6,749 nucleotides of DNA. It comes from Anaerolineales bacterium (GTDB taxonomy: Bacteria > Chloroflexota > Anaerolineae > 4572-78 > J111). The notes below the pieces were generated by a model. The model searched no databases. It had not been told where the DNA came from and was given only the letters and a program-made list of their open reading frames with translations. Within the stretch, counting starts at the first letter, position 1. Each line of letters begins with the position of its first letter. Position numbers and translations under genes: made by a program. The stretch is from NCBI GenBank assembly GCA_012032575.1, contig JAAUSP010000428.1, positions 1 through 6,749 on the forward strand, read 5' to 3'. Below are positions 1-6,749 of the stretch, in pieces.

Positions 1-1
1 C

Positions 2-1788
2 GAAATTCTCCGGGCCGAAGGCTTGAACTGCTTTCAAACTGCCACTTTAGCCACTGTTGACATGACTCTTCTGGCCCAATTTGACCTGGTTTTGCTGGCC
101 GAAGGAACCCTTGACAACGCCCAGGCCGAACTTTTGAGCGGCTATGTCGCCCGAGGAGGGCGATTGATCGCTATGCGGCCCGATGCCCGGCTGGCCGCCC
201 TTTTTGGCCTGGAACGATTAATTGGCAGCGTGGAAAACGGCTATTTGCAGGTCAATGCCGGTCAGCCGGTCGGTCAGGGCATTAATCCCCGCGCCCTGCA
301 ATTTCACGGGCCGGCCGATAATTACCGTCTGGCCGGAGCGCAGGCAGTGGCCTGGCTTTCCGACGCGAGCGATACCCCCAGCGAGGCTCCGGCAGTCACG
401 CTGAATGTTTATGGTCAGGGTCAAGCTGCATTGTGGGCTTTTGATCTGGCCCGGAGTGTAGCCTACACCCGCCAGGGTAATCCGGCCTGGGCCAATCAGG
501 AGCGTGATGAGTTAGAGGGTGTTCGCGCCTGTGATATGTTTAAAGATTGGGTTGACCTGGAACGGGTCGTCATCCCTCAAGCTGACGAGCAACAGCGCCT
601 TTTGATCAACCTGCTCACAGCGTTAAGCCAGTCGGCCCAACCCCTGCCCCGGCTGTGGTATTTTCCCGGTTCAGCCCCGGCCATGCTCATCGCCACCGGC
701 GACTCCCACATGAACATCGCTTCGCCCATTGAATTTGTGCTGGCTCAGGTAGAAAAACGCGGCGGGCATATGTCGGTTTACTATACCCCCCCCGCCACCG
801 ACCGTTGGCGGAGCCTGGCCCGCAAGGCGCGGTGGTGGCTGACCGATTTGCCGGTGGTGGGTCAGGCGTTGGCTAATTCCGCGACCCTGCCTACCCCCAG
901 CCTGATTGCCGATTGGCGCAATCGCGGGCACGAATTTACCTTTCATCCCTATGTAGAAGAGGGTGTTGAGGCCGGGTATCGCCGGTATTGGCAGGAATTT
1001 ATCGCCTTTGATTATGGTCCCATCTCACCTACCGTGCGTACCCATCGAATTTTATGGCAGGGTTGGGTTGAAACGGCTCGCGTGCAAGCGGCGCACAATC
1101 TACGCATGAACGTAGATTATTATCATATTGGCTCGGTTTTTCAGAAGCCAGGCGGTGAGTGGACCAGCGGCCATTTTACCGGCAGCGGCCTGCCCATGAA
1201 ATTTGTAGACGAGCAGGGCCGTATTTTGAACGTTTTTCAGCAGTTGACTCAGTTGGTGGACGAACATCTGCTGGAAGGATTGGGCGGCCGGCCAACCTGC
1301 GGGCCGAAGCGGCCCTTGAAGTTTCGCAAACTGTGCTCCGGCGCAGCCTGACAGAGGCCCCGGCGGCGATTGCCGCTCAATTTCATATAGACCCCATTGC
1401 CCTTAGTGGTTTTCCGATCAGCGGCTTTCCGGCCACCGAAGCCTTGCACTGGCTGGAAGGTACGTTGGATTTTGCCGCAGCCCAGGGTATTCCCATCTGG
1501 TCGGCGGAAAAGTGGCTGTATTTTACCGAGGTCAGGCAGTCGGCCAAGTTTGATCAATTCGATTGGCAGGCCGAAGCGCAGCGTTTAAGCTTTCGGGTAA
1601 CAACTTTGGCAGATGCCGGAGGCGAATTAGCGGTAATGATCCCAGGCGAGCACAATCAGGCGCAGTTGGTCGAACTGACAATAGATGAGCAGCCTGTCAT
1701 CCCCCAGCAGCGACAGGTTGGAGGCATAAATTACGGCTGGGTGACAGTAGCGTCCGGACCTCATCAGATTGTAGCCAGATATGTCTGA
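2..1788 (+). CDS. Polysaccharide deacetylase-like protein with GATase/ThuA-like N-terminal region; 5'-partial and frameshifted
   Basis: The frame is open from base 2, so the true start lies left of the window; the TTG at 23 is only an internal codon. Residues 1 to about 200 (base 2 = codon 1) resemble a GATase/ThuA-like alpha/beta domain, with FDLVLLAEG and GGRLIAMRPD as strand-plus-turn motifs. From about residue 225 a NodB-like deacetylase fold follows: ATGDSHMN (D234, H236) at the usual metal-Asp site, GHEFTFHPY (H310, H315) at the His motif, RTHR (346-349), and D372 in NVDYY. The last part, in another frame after about 1290, contains an alpha/beta stretch and an all-beta end (VGGINYGWVTVASGP), stopping at TGA 1786. 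Similar large proteins are usually secreted or surface-bound; the signal peptide would be outside the window. Role in trimming or modifying the exported glycan is inferred from context. A one-base loss near 1281-1295 splits the frame. The fold assignment is fairly sure; catalytic activity is not, because the motifs are divergent from classical NodB (TFDDG, HSxxH). Confidence -1.
1281..1295 (+). other. Apparent -1 frameshift in the deacetylase-like gene
   Basis: Upstream, the frame starting at base 2 gives sensible protein up to DEHLLEGLGG and then runs into a low-complexity tail ending at 1351. The frame one base back gives sensible protein from GRPANLRAEAALEVSQ onward to 1788. The switch falls in a G/C-rich stretch (tgggcggccggcc), where loss of a single base would explain it. 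The exact base cannot be fixed from sequence alone. No canonical slippery heptamer is present. Confidence -1.
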
Positions 1789-1862
1789 TCGGTGTAGAAT
1801 AAATAACCTTTTTCTAACTTTTTTCTAATAAACCTCTCACTCCCTTCATACTATTCGATGGT
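1789..1862 (+). promoter_or_regulatory. AT-rich intergenic gap with an 11-bp-spaced direct repeat; possible promoter region
   Basis: This 74-bp gap is clearly more AT-rich than the flanking genes and is the longest non-coding stretch in the window, so it is the natural place for a promoter of the downstream glycosyltransferase run. It holds TTTTTCTAA twice (1809-1817 and 1820-1828), period 11, about one helical turn, a spacing used by several OmpR/PhoB-type response regulators. TAGAAT at 1795-1800 resembles a -10 box, but the nearest -35-like TTGTAG (1769-1774) is 20 bases away, which is too far. There is no hairpin followed by a T-run, so I do not call a terminator. Regulatory role is weak inference. 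Confidence -1.
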
Positions 1863-3308
1863 ATGGTAGAATTTATGACCATAGTGCCAGGAATAGCGCT
1901 GCGAACGCTATCCAATCAACGACAACTTATTTTTCGTTTGGCGGCTGTTTTATTAGTGCCGTTTTTAGCTGTTGTGGCCGGTTTATTAACGGCGAAAGTT
2001 CAGCCGGAAATTGTAGTTGTAGCCGCAGCCGCCCCGATAGGTATTTTAATTGCCTATCAATTTAATGATCGGTTTGAGTATGGGATTGTGGGAATCGTCG
2101 CGGCAGCCGGTTTGGTCAATTTTTTTGCTTTGCCAACTGGCACCGAAAGCCGTATCGTTATCAGCATGGTCTTATCCATAGCTTTACTGGCACGCTGGTT
2201 TGTACCAATGATTCTGGTAGATAAGCACATTCAGATAAAACCTTCACCCATCAATCGCCCTTTGTTGCTGTTTGCTGCCGCGAATATTGCCTCCTATTTG
2301 TGGGGTAACGCTTTTCGCGATCCATTGTTAGTGTCCTGGCGCTCTTTTCCCATTGTCCAGATTGCCTCGTTGATCGTAAATATTTTGCTGCCCATGTTGG
2401 TTTTGCTGGTTTATAATAAGCTTAACGAAGGCAAATGGTTGAAGTGGTTAACCTGGCTCATGCTGGGTATGGGTGCGCTCTATTTAGTGGCATACTTTTT
2501 TGCTCCATTTTTACTAAACTACATCCTTAGTAACGGCTCTTCGGGGCTTTTTCCGCTATGGGTCATGGTTCTGGCCCTGAGTTTGGCGCTGTATGATGAG
2601 AAACTACCCTTATGGTTGCGTGGTTTGCTGTTGATATTGGTTTTGGGCTTTTTCTATCGCACCTTTTTCCTGGGCCGATTGTGGTTATCAGGTTGGATAC
2701 CGGCTTTGGGGGCCTGTACCGTTGTTACTTTCTTGCGTTCCAAAAAACTCTTTGCCGTAATGATGCTAGTGGGGTTACTTTACTTGGGCCTAAATTTGTA
2801 ATATTATTATGAGGATATTGTGGTCTCTAACCAGGAAGAAGGGGGTGAGGAGCGGCTGGACCTGTGGCGAATGAATCTGGAGCATGTCGCCAATCACCCC
2901 CTCCTGGGGATGGGGCCGGCCGGTTACGCGGTTTACAATATGACCTATCATCCCTGGGATGCCCGTTCTACCCATAATAATTATTTTGACCTCTTGGCCC
3001 AGACCGGCGTTATTGGTTTTGGCATTTTTCTATGGCTGTTTGCCACTTTTGCCTGGATGGGCTACCTGACATGTCGAAGGTTGGCCAACCAGCGCAACTT
3101 TGAAGAGGCTTTTGCCACGGCTACCCTGGCTGGTTGCGCTGGCGCGTTAGTAGCAATGATGCTGGGCGATTGGGTCCTGCCTTTTGCTTACAACGGCACC
3201 ATTGCCGCCTTCGATCATGCTTCCTATACCTGGATTTTCATGGGCGGATTGGTCACACTTTATCATCTGGTTAAAGCTCGTGAACCTGCCCAAAGCAAGG
3301 CCGGTTAA
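1863..3308 (+). CDS. O-antigen ligase/polymerase family membrane protein (Wzy/WaaL type), interrupted by an in-frame TAA
   Basis: Read through one stop, this is a 481-residue polytopic membrane protein, the normal size for O-antigen polymerases or ligases. About eleven hydrophobic segments precede the stop (from LIFRLAAVLLVPFLAVVAGL near residue 20 to VMMLVGLLYLGLNL near 312). After it comes the family's conserved extracytoplasmic loop: R331, W335, HPLLGMGP (345-352) and STHNNYFDLL (369-378, including H371), which is the Wzy_C signature, then about three more membrane segments. It would join or polymerise undecaprenyl-linked glycan units on the outer face. TAA at 2799-2801 is codon 313; the same frame continues YYYEDIVVSNQEE. 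The ATG at 1863 is the first in frame, with a second at 1875; neither has a good Shine-Dalgarno. The gene is AT-richer than its neighbours (two 60-base samples gave 42% and 50% GC against 60% for one in the GT2 gene), common for this family. Polymerase versus ligase cannot be separated from sequence. Confidence -1.
2799..2801 (+). other. In-frame TAA inside the O-antigen ligase/polymerase gene
   Basis: The stop separates LGLLYLGLNL-like membrane sequence from YYYEDIVVSNQEE without any change of frame. The downstream part alone lacks most membrane segments, and the upstream part lacks the conserved HPLLGMGP/HNNY loop, so neither half makes a complete enzyme. A single substitution would remove it; a paired gain of G and loss of A (giving TTG GTA TAT) would too. 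Re-initiation at GTG 2820 is possible but would give a product missing the core helices. Confidence -1.
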
Positions 3309-3323
3309 TTAGTCGGTAGCAAC

Positions 3324-4904
3324 TTGATCAACTCAGCCGTTTACCCCACCCTCAAACAGGTTGTTTTAGCCCAATGGCGTCTCCGTCAAGATTGGCAAAT
3401 TGCCGGCGGCCTGGGCTTGCTGACGTTGTTATTCCGCCTTCCGTTTGTAGGGCAAACCCTCTATCATTGGGACTCAATCAATTTTGCCCTGAGTCTGCAA
3501 CATTTTGACGTGGCTAAGGGCAGCCGCACGTACCGGGATACATTCTCTATGTGTTCCTGGCACAGTTGGTTAATGCACTGGTCAACAATGCCCAACTCAC
3601 CCTGACTGGCTTGAGCGTGGTCAGCAGCGGTCTGGCCGTGGCCTGCTTGTACGGGTTGGGGTTGAGTATGTTCAATCGTTCTATTGGATTGCTGGCAGCT
3701 TTGTTTCTGGCCTCGAGCCCCCTTTTTTGGTTCTACAGTGAAATTGCGCTGCCCCACAGCTTTGATACCCTGGTAGTGATTATAGCTGTTTGGTTATTGT
3801 ACCGACTCTGCCAGGGACAAACCACCCTGGCTGTTCCCGCCGCCATCTGGCTTGGTTTGGCCGGCGGCTTTCGGCCGCAAACCCAGGTGTTTTTAGCACC
3901 CTGGCCTGTATGCCGCTTGGCGTTTGGGCTGGCGGCGCGGCGCATGGGCTCTGGTGGCCTTAGTGATCGTTGATTTGGCCTGGCTGGCCCCCCTCTTTTG
4001 GTTAAGCGGCGGTCCGGCCCGCTATTTTGAAATTATGGGGCAGTTCTCCGAACAGTTTAATACGACAACCTCCGTTTTTGGCGGGGCTGGCCTGTTTGGA
4101 TTAACCCGCAACTTGACCAAACTGGGGATGTATACGCTGTACGGCTGGGGTTTGATCCTGCTGCCCACCCTGGCAGTGCTTTTTAACGTTCAACGTTTAA
4201 TGTTCAATGTTCAACGTTCAATTCTCAACGATGCGCGTCTCTGGGTTATCTTGCTCTGGATAACTCCTGCTATCGCTTATTACACCTTTATCCACATGGG
4301 CCAGCAGGGATTAGTCTTTGTTTTTTTGCCGGCGCTGCTTTTGTTAAGCGCGGTTGTTTTGTACCACCTCAGGTGGCCGTCGCCCTTTATTCAGCAGATT
4401 GGTTTGGCCCTGCTGATTCTGGGTAATGGAGCCATCTTTGTGGCTGTTCCCACCTATCCCTTGGGGGGCGAGCGATTCAGACTGCTCACCGCCGAAACCC
4501 TGCGCCGGCATGATACCGACTACCGGGCCCGCTTCGCGGCGGTGCGTGGTCATTTTGCGGCCACCCATACGGCTCTGCTTTCTTCGGGCTGGCGCTTTCC
4601 TGATTACTACCTGTCTGACTATACCTTATTACCCTATACCATTTTTGCCCGCTGGGAGCAGGGGGAGGGGTTGCCCACCCAACAAATGGAGGTGGGGTTG
4701 ACCGGCGAGGAAATGGGACTCCAGCCGGATGAAAATGGCTTCTTCTATATTGTACTGTTCGATGAGGATTTACTGCCTTTTAATCACTCAACGGTGCGGC
4801 TGGAATGGCTCGACCTGCCCGGTGAGCCGCCCCTGGCTTATCTACGCTTCACTGCCCAGGAGCGACTCCAACTTGGTCCAGCAGGTTTTGAAATTGAGCC
4901 TTAA
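3324..4904 (+). CDS. GT39-family (ArnT/PMT-like) integral membrane glycosyltransferase, two frameshifts
   Basis: Three consecutive frames make one protein of about 526 residues, typical for ArnT/PMT-like enzymes, which move a sugar from a polyprenyl-phosphate donor to an acceptor outside the membrane. The start is a TTG at 3324, the only plausible one before the conserved region, with a weak ribosome site, 15 bases after the previous stop. After a first membrane helix (about 26-42) comes YHWDSINFAL with W49-D50, the expected catalytic Asp of the first outer loop; then, beyond the first break, QPHVPGYILYV and the FWFYSEIALPHSFDTL segment typical of the fold. Roughly nine or ten helices follow, then from about base 4450 a soluble C-terminal domain of about 150 residues. 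Frame shifts at about 3518-3521 and 3899-3905 restore each other. A heptamer repeat encodes FNVQRLMFNVQRSI in a loop between helices (4182-4230). GT39/PMT superfamily is confident; donor and acceptor are unknown. Confidence -1.
3518..3521 (+). other. Frameshift 1 in the GT39 gene (one base missing at a G run)
   Basis: The first frame ends sensibly at FDVAKG and then turns into GSRTYRDT. Starting at 3521 the next frame reads QPHVPGYILYVFLAQ, the conserved GT39 segment. Adding one G to the GGG at 3518-3520 gives AKGQPHVPGY without a gap. This is a homopolymer-length type change. Confidence -1.
3897..3908 (+). other. Frameshift 2 in the GT39 gene
   Basis: The middle frame is good up to RPQTQVFLAP and then degrades to its stop at 3973. 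The original frame resumes with GLYAAWRLGWRRGAWALVAL. The change equals one extra base, or two missing C bases in the short C runs (ACCCTGGCCTG), which would give APLALYAAWRLG, a very natural membrane sequence. Confidence -1.
4182..4230 (+). repeat. Seven-unit degenerate heptamer repeat (TTYAAYG) inside the GT39 gene
   Basis: Consecutive heptamers are TTTAACG, TTCAACG, TTTAATG, TTCAATG, TTCAACG, TTCAATT and CTCAACG, covering 49 bases without gaps. Three units equal seven codons, so the protein has a seven-residue period (FNVQRLM, FNVQRSI, LND). It sits between two hydrophobic segments (LILLPTLAVL and LWVILLWITPA), where a short loop is expected. I recall such FNVQRS-type peptides from small heptamer repeats in many environmental bacterial genomes; that recollection cannot be verified here. 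Confidence -1.
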
Positions 4905-4917
4905 ATTTTCGCCGGGC

Positions 4918-4922
4918 AAGGA
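4918..4922 (+). promoter_or_regulatory. Ribosome binding site for the GT2 gene
   Basis: AAGGA lies 8 bases upstream of the ATG at 4931. This favours ATG 4931 over the TTG at 4928, which would leave a spacer of only 5 bases and add one residue that the family does not need. Confidence -1.
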
Positions 4923-4930
4923 TAACTTTG

Positions 4931-5842
4931 ATGCCTGATATTTCGATCATTATCATCAACTGGAATACCCGCGACCTGTTGGCCGAATGTCTGGAATCCC
5001 TCTATAAAACTATCTCCGGGACAAGTTTCGACATTTGGGTGGTAGATAACGCCTCCACAGACGACAGTGTTGAAATGGTGCAGACCCGTTTTCCATCGGT
5101 GCAGCTTATTCTCAATCGTGACAATGTCGGTTTTGCCCGCGCCAATAACCAGGCCATGATTGCCAGTCAGGGCCGGACGATGCTGCTGTTCAACAGCGAT
5201 GCCGTCGCCACCCCTGGCGCGGTAGCCGCACTGATGCAGATTATCGAAGCTCATCCCCAGGCAGGAATAGTGGGGGCGCATCTGGTGAACCCCGATGGCA
5301 GCTTTCAAGCCTCGCACTCCCCTTTTCCCCATTTATGGCAGGAATTTCTCATTTTAAGCGGGCTGGGCCGCTTAATCTATGGCCGTTGGTATCCCAGTCG
5401 CGGCCCCCAGGAAGCTAAAGGTCCGCAGCCAGTGGATTATGTCGAAGGCGCTTGCTTGCTGGTTCGGCGGGAAGCCTTTGAGCAGGCCGGCGGGCTGGAC
5501 GAAGGCTATTTTATGTATGCCGAAGAAGTGGATTGGTGTTACAGCATGCGCCGGACCGGTTGGCAGGTCTGGTATCAGCCAGCAGCCCGGATTATTCATT
5601 ATGGTGGCGGCAGCAGCCGCAATCGGCGCACCCAGCGCGAGGCCGACCTTTACCGCAGCCGGGTTCGTTTCTTTCGCAAACATTATGGCGATGCGGCGGC
5701 CCTGGCTTTGAAAACACTCATTTATCTCCTGACGGCTATCAAAGTAATCACACACGGAACGCTGCGGCTATTGAGCGGCAATCGTCGCGGGCGAGCAGTT
5801 GTCGGTATTAGTGATTTGATGACTGCTTTGCGTAATGTCTGA
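4931..5842 (+). CDS. GT2-family glycosyltransferase, rhamnosyltransferase-like (WbbL type)
   Basis: This is the only complete, unbroken gene in the window: 303 residues, normal for cytoplasmic GT2 enzymes of the WbbL/RfbF type that transfer a nucleotide-activated sugar (often dTDP-rhamnose) onto a lipid-linked glycan. The GT-A fold is clear in order: SIIIINWNT (5-13), VVDNASTDDS (37-46), NRDNVGFARANNQ (62-74), LLFNSDA (85-91, the DxD-equivalent with D90), GAHLVNPDGSFQ (115-126), EGACLLVRREAF (172-183), and GGLDEGYFMYAEEVDWCYSMRRTGW (187-211, in which E198, E199 and D201 are the acid cluster with the likely base). The C-terminal part is amphipathic with a hydrophobic patch (ALKTLIYLLTAIKVI) that may touch the membrane. 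It begins 26 bases after the GT39 stop and its TGA overlaps the next ribosome site, so co-transcription is likely. Family is certain; the sugar is not shown by the sequence. Confidence -1.
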   Translation: MPDISIIIINWNTRDLLAECLESLYKTISGTSFDIWVVDNASTDDSVEMVQTRFPSVQLILNRDNVGFARANNQAMIASQGRTMLLFNSDAVATPGAVAALMQIIEAHPQAGIVGAHLVNPDGSFQASHSPFPHLWQEFLILSGLGRLIYGRWYPSRGPQEAKGPQPVDYVEGACLLVRREAFEQAGGLDEGYFMYAEEVDWCYSMRRTGWQVWYQPAARIIHYGGGSSRNRRTQREADLYRSRVRFFRKHYGDAAALALKTLIYLLTAIKVITHGTLRLLSGNRRGRAVVGISDLMTALRNV

Positions 5843-5844
5843 GG
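5841..5844 (+). promoter_or_regulatory. Ribosome binding site for the GT4 gene
   Basis: GAGG overlaps the TGA stop of the GT2 gene and lies 10 bases before the ATG at 5855. It supports the start MKNITF even though a stop codon follows six codons later. Confidence -1.
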
Positions 5845-5854
5845 TTATTTGACC

Positions 5855-6749
5855 ATGAAAAATATTACATTCTGACCCCAGGTTTTACCCTACCCCCCCG
5901 ACAGCGGCCCCAAAGTCAAAACCTGGAATCTGATCAAATATCTGGCCCCCCGCCACCAGCTTACCCTGGTTTCGTTTGTGCGCGGCGACCAATCGGCTGA
6001 AGTCAAACATTTGCAGCAGTATTGCTACGCTGTGCATACGGTCCCAATCGAGCGTAAAATTTGGGGCGATGCCTGGGCCATGCTCCGCAGCCTGTCCAGC
6101 GGTCAGCCCTGGATGATGGTCCGCGATGACCGGGCCGCTATGCGCCAGTTGATTGACCGTCTGGCCGCAGCGGAGCAGTTTGACGTGGCCCACGCCGACC
6201 AGCTTAACATGTGCCAGTATGCCGCCCGTGTGCCCGGTGCGTTGAAACTATTTGACGCGCATAATGCTTTATGGGTGCTTTACCAGCGCCTGGCCGCTAC
6301 GATGTCGCCAGGCCCCAAAAAATGGTTATTGGAGCGGGATTGGCACTTGCTTAAGGAATATGAAGGGCGCATCTGCCGTGAATTTGATGCGGTCACAGCG
6401 GTGATTGACGAGGATAAAACAGCCCTGGAAGAGGCCATGCGTGTTGAACCGTTGAAAGTTGAACGTTCTAACGGTTCCTCTGCCCCGCGCCCGATTGAGG
6501 TTATTCCCATTACAGTAGATACCGATGAGGTCAGCCCGATCAAACGCCAGTCCGGCGCGGACCATCTGGTCTATGTGGGGACCATGTACTGGCCGCCCAA
6601 CGTGGATGGTGTCCTCTGGTTTGCCGGCGAAGTCTGGCCGCTAATCCGGGCCAAACGTCCGGCGGCCCAATTTGACGTGGTTGGGGCGCGCCCGCCCCAA
6701 TCGGTGGTAGCCCTTGGGCACGAAGAGAGCGGTATCAAGGTGGCCGGGT
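5855..6749 (+). CDS. GT4-family glycosyltransferase (group 1), 3'-partial, with an in-frame TGA near the start
   Basis: From ATG 5855 the frame gives MKNITF, a TGA at 5873-5875, then stays open to the window end (about 298 codons; the family is usually about 390-410). It starts the N-terminal GT-B Rossmann half with VLPYPPDSGPKVKTWNL (P14, P15, G18 and K20 of the substrate loop), continues with DAHNALW (134-140) and LERDWHLLKEYEGRICREFD, crosses the interdomain linker, and enters the second half with VIPITVDTDE and LVYVGTMYWPPNVDG (G242, N249), the typical donor-binding side. The catalytic E-x7-E region lies beyond the edge. It resembles the GT4 sugar transferases common in exopolysaccharide clusters, which act in the cytoplasm on nucleotide sugars. 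The linker carries an unusual heptamer-derived insertion (about 6442-6477). The family is clear; the substrate is unknown. The TGA probably reflects paired indels rather than real loss. Confidence -1.
5872..5882 (+). other. In-frame TGA explained by two compensating indels
   Basis: As read, the start is MKNITF, stop, PQVLPYPPDSG. Adding one C after the C at 5872 and removing one G from GG at 5881-5882 gives MKNITFLTPVLPYPPDSG, the standard N-terminus of this GT4 group, with no change in length. The two changes are opposite homopolymer-length errors 10 bases apart. Confidence -1.
6442..6470 (+). repeat. Short inverted-orientation heptamer repeat in the GT4 linker
   Basis: TGTTGAA, (C) CGTTGAA, AGTTGAA and CGTTCTA are degenerate copies of CRTTRAA, the reverse complement of the unit found at 4182-4230. 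They encode VEPLKVERS between the EDKTALEEAM helix and IEVIPITVDT, where family members normally have only a short connection, so the extra residues look inserted in frame. Confidence -1.
6446..6477 (+). repeat. 8-bp perfect inverted repeat overlapping the GT4 heptamers
   Basis: GAACCGTT (6446-6453) and AACGGTTC (6470-6477) are exact reverse complements separated by a 16-base loop. The element could fold as a hairpin in DNA or mRNA. It lies inside coding sequence with no T-run after it, so it is not a terminator; it may mark the ends of a small inserted repeat. Confidence -1.

Noticed and set aside
671..946. Minus-strand open frame of 91 codons
   Set aside because: It is antisense to the conserved deacetylase-like core and its translation is proline/glycine/arginine-rich low-complexity sequence, typical of a shadow frame.
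1769..1800. Sigma-70-like promoter TTGTAG ... TAGAAT
   Set aside because: The spacer would be 20 bases, and the -35 lies inside the coding end of the upstream gene; not a convincing pair.
3899..3905. Programmed +1 frameshifting at CCC-T in the GT39 gene
   Set aside because: CCC followed by T can be shift-prone, but there is no stop codon or stimulatory structure nearby, the gene also needs a -1 shift at 3519, and the neighbouring genes have similar lesions; error or decay is simpler.
4182..4230. CRISPR array or iteron-type origin
   Set aside because: The units are contiguous 7-mers without spacers and lie inside a coding frame; there is no replication gene or AT-rich unwinding region nearby.
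5372..5755. Minus-strand open frame of 127 codons opposite the GT2 gene
   Set aside because: The + strand encodes unmistakable GT2 motifs throughout; the minus translation shows no recognisable domain and no ribosome site context.
2799..5875. Stop-codon reassignment or readthrough as an explanation for internal stops
   Set aside because: Both TAA and TGA interrupt genes, while TGA and TAA also terminate genes normally in the same window (1786, 3306, 4902, 5840). Frameshifts are also present, which recoding of stops would not explain.
6446..6477. Rho-independent terminator
   Set aside because: The hairpin is within the GT4 coding frame, has a long 16-base loop, and is followed by a C/G-rich stretch rather than a T-run.
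5885..6565. Minus-strand open frames in the right-hand part
   Set aside because: They lie opposite the continuous GT4 reading frame (5876-6749), whose motifs are strongly conserved.

Overview
The window reads as part of a cell-surface polysaccharide or glycoconjugate locus from an environmental bacterium, most likely a Chloroflexota member of the Anaerolineae type. That guess rests on the protein flavours, moderate-to-high GC, gene style and the small heptamer repeats. It is inference; no marker gene is present. All genes lie on the + strand in a tight run. No RNA gene, IS element, CRISPR array or phage gene was seen.

Layout: (1) 2-1788, a large polysaccharide-deacetylase-like protein with a GATase/ThuA-like N-terminal part, cut by the left edge. 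(2) 1789-1862, a short AT-rich gap that could hold a promoter. (3) 1863-3308, a polytopic O-antigen ligase/polymerase (Wzy/WaaL type). (4) 3324-4904, a GT39 (ArnT/PMT-like) membrane glycosyltransferase. (5) 4931-5842, an intact GT2 rhamnosyltransferase-like enzyme. (6) 5855 to the right edge, a GT4 glycosyltransferase, cut by the window end. Together they fit assembly of a glycan: GT2 and GT4 add sugars on the cytoplasmic face, GT39 works on the outer face from a lipid-linked donor, the Wzy/WaaL protein polymerises or ligates repeat units, and the deacetylase-like protein may modify the exported polymer. Flippase, chain-length and initiating transferase genes are not in view.

The most striking property is that four of the five genes are interrupted: frameshifts near 1285, 3519 and 3900, an in-frame TAA at 2799, and an in-frame TGA at 5873 that is best explained by two compensating one-base indels. 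Protein similarity continues cleanly across every break, and both TAA and TGA are involved. This points to uncorrected sequencing/assembly errors or very recent decay rather than old pseudogenes or recoding. The most biologically interesting signal is a degenerate heptamer repeat (TTYAAYG) lying in frame inside the GT39 gene, with a shorter, inverted, hairpin-forming relative in the interdomain linker of the GT4 gene. I found no convincing new biological system; the window looks like ordinary glycan biosynthesis with these two curiosities.
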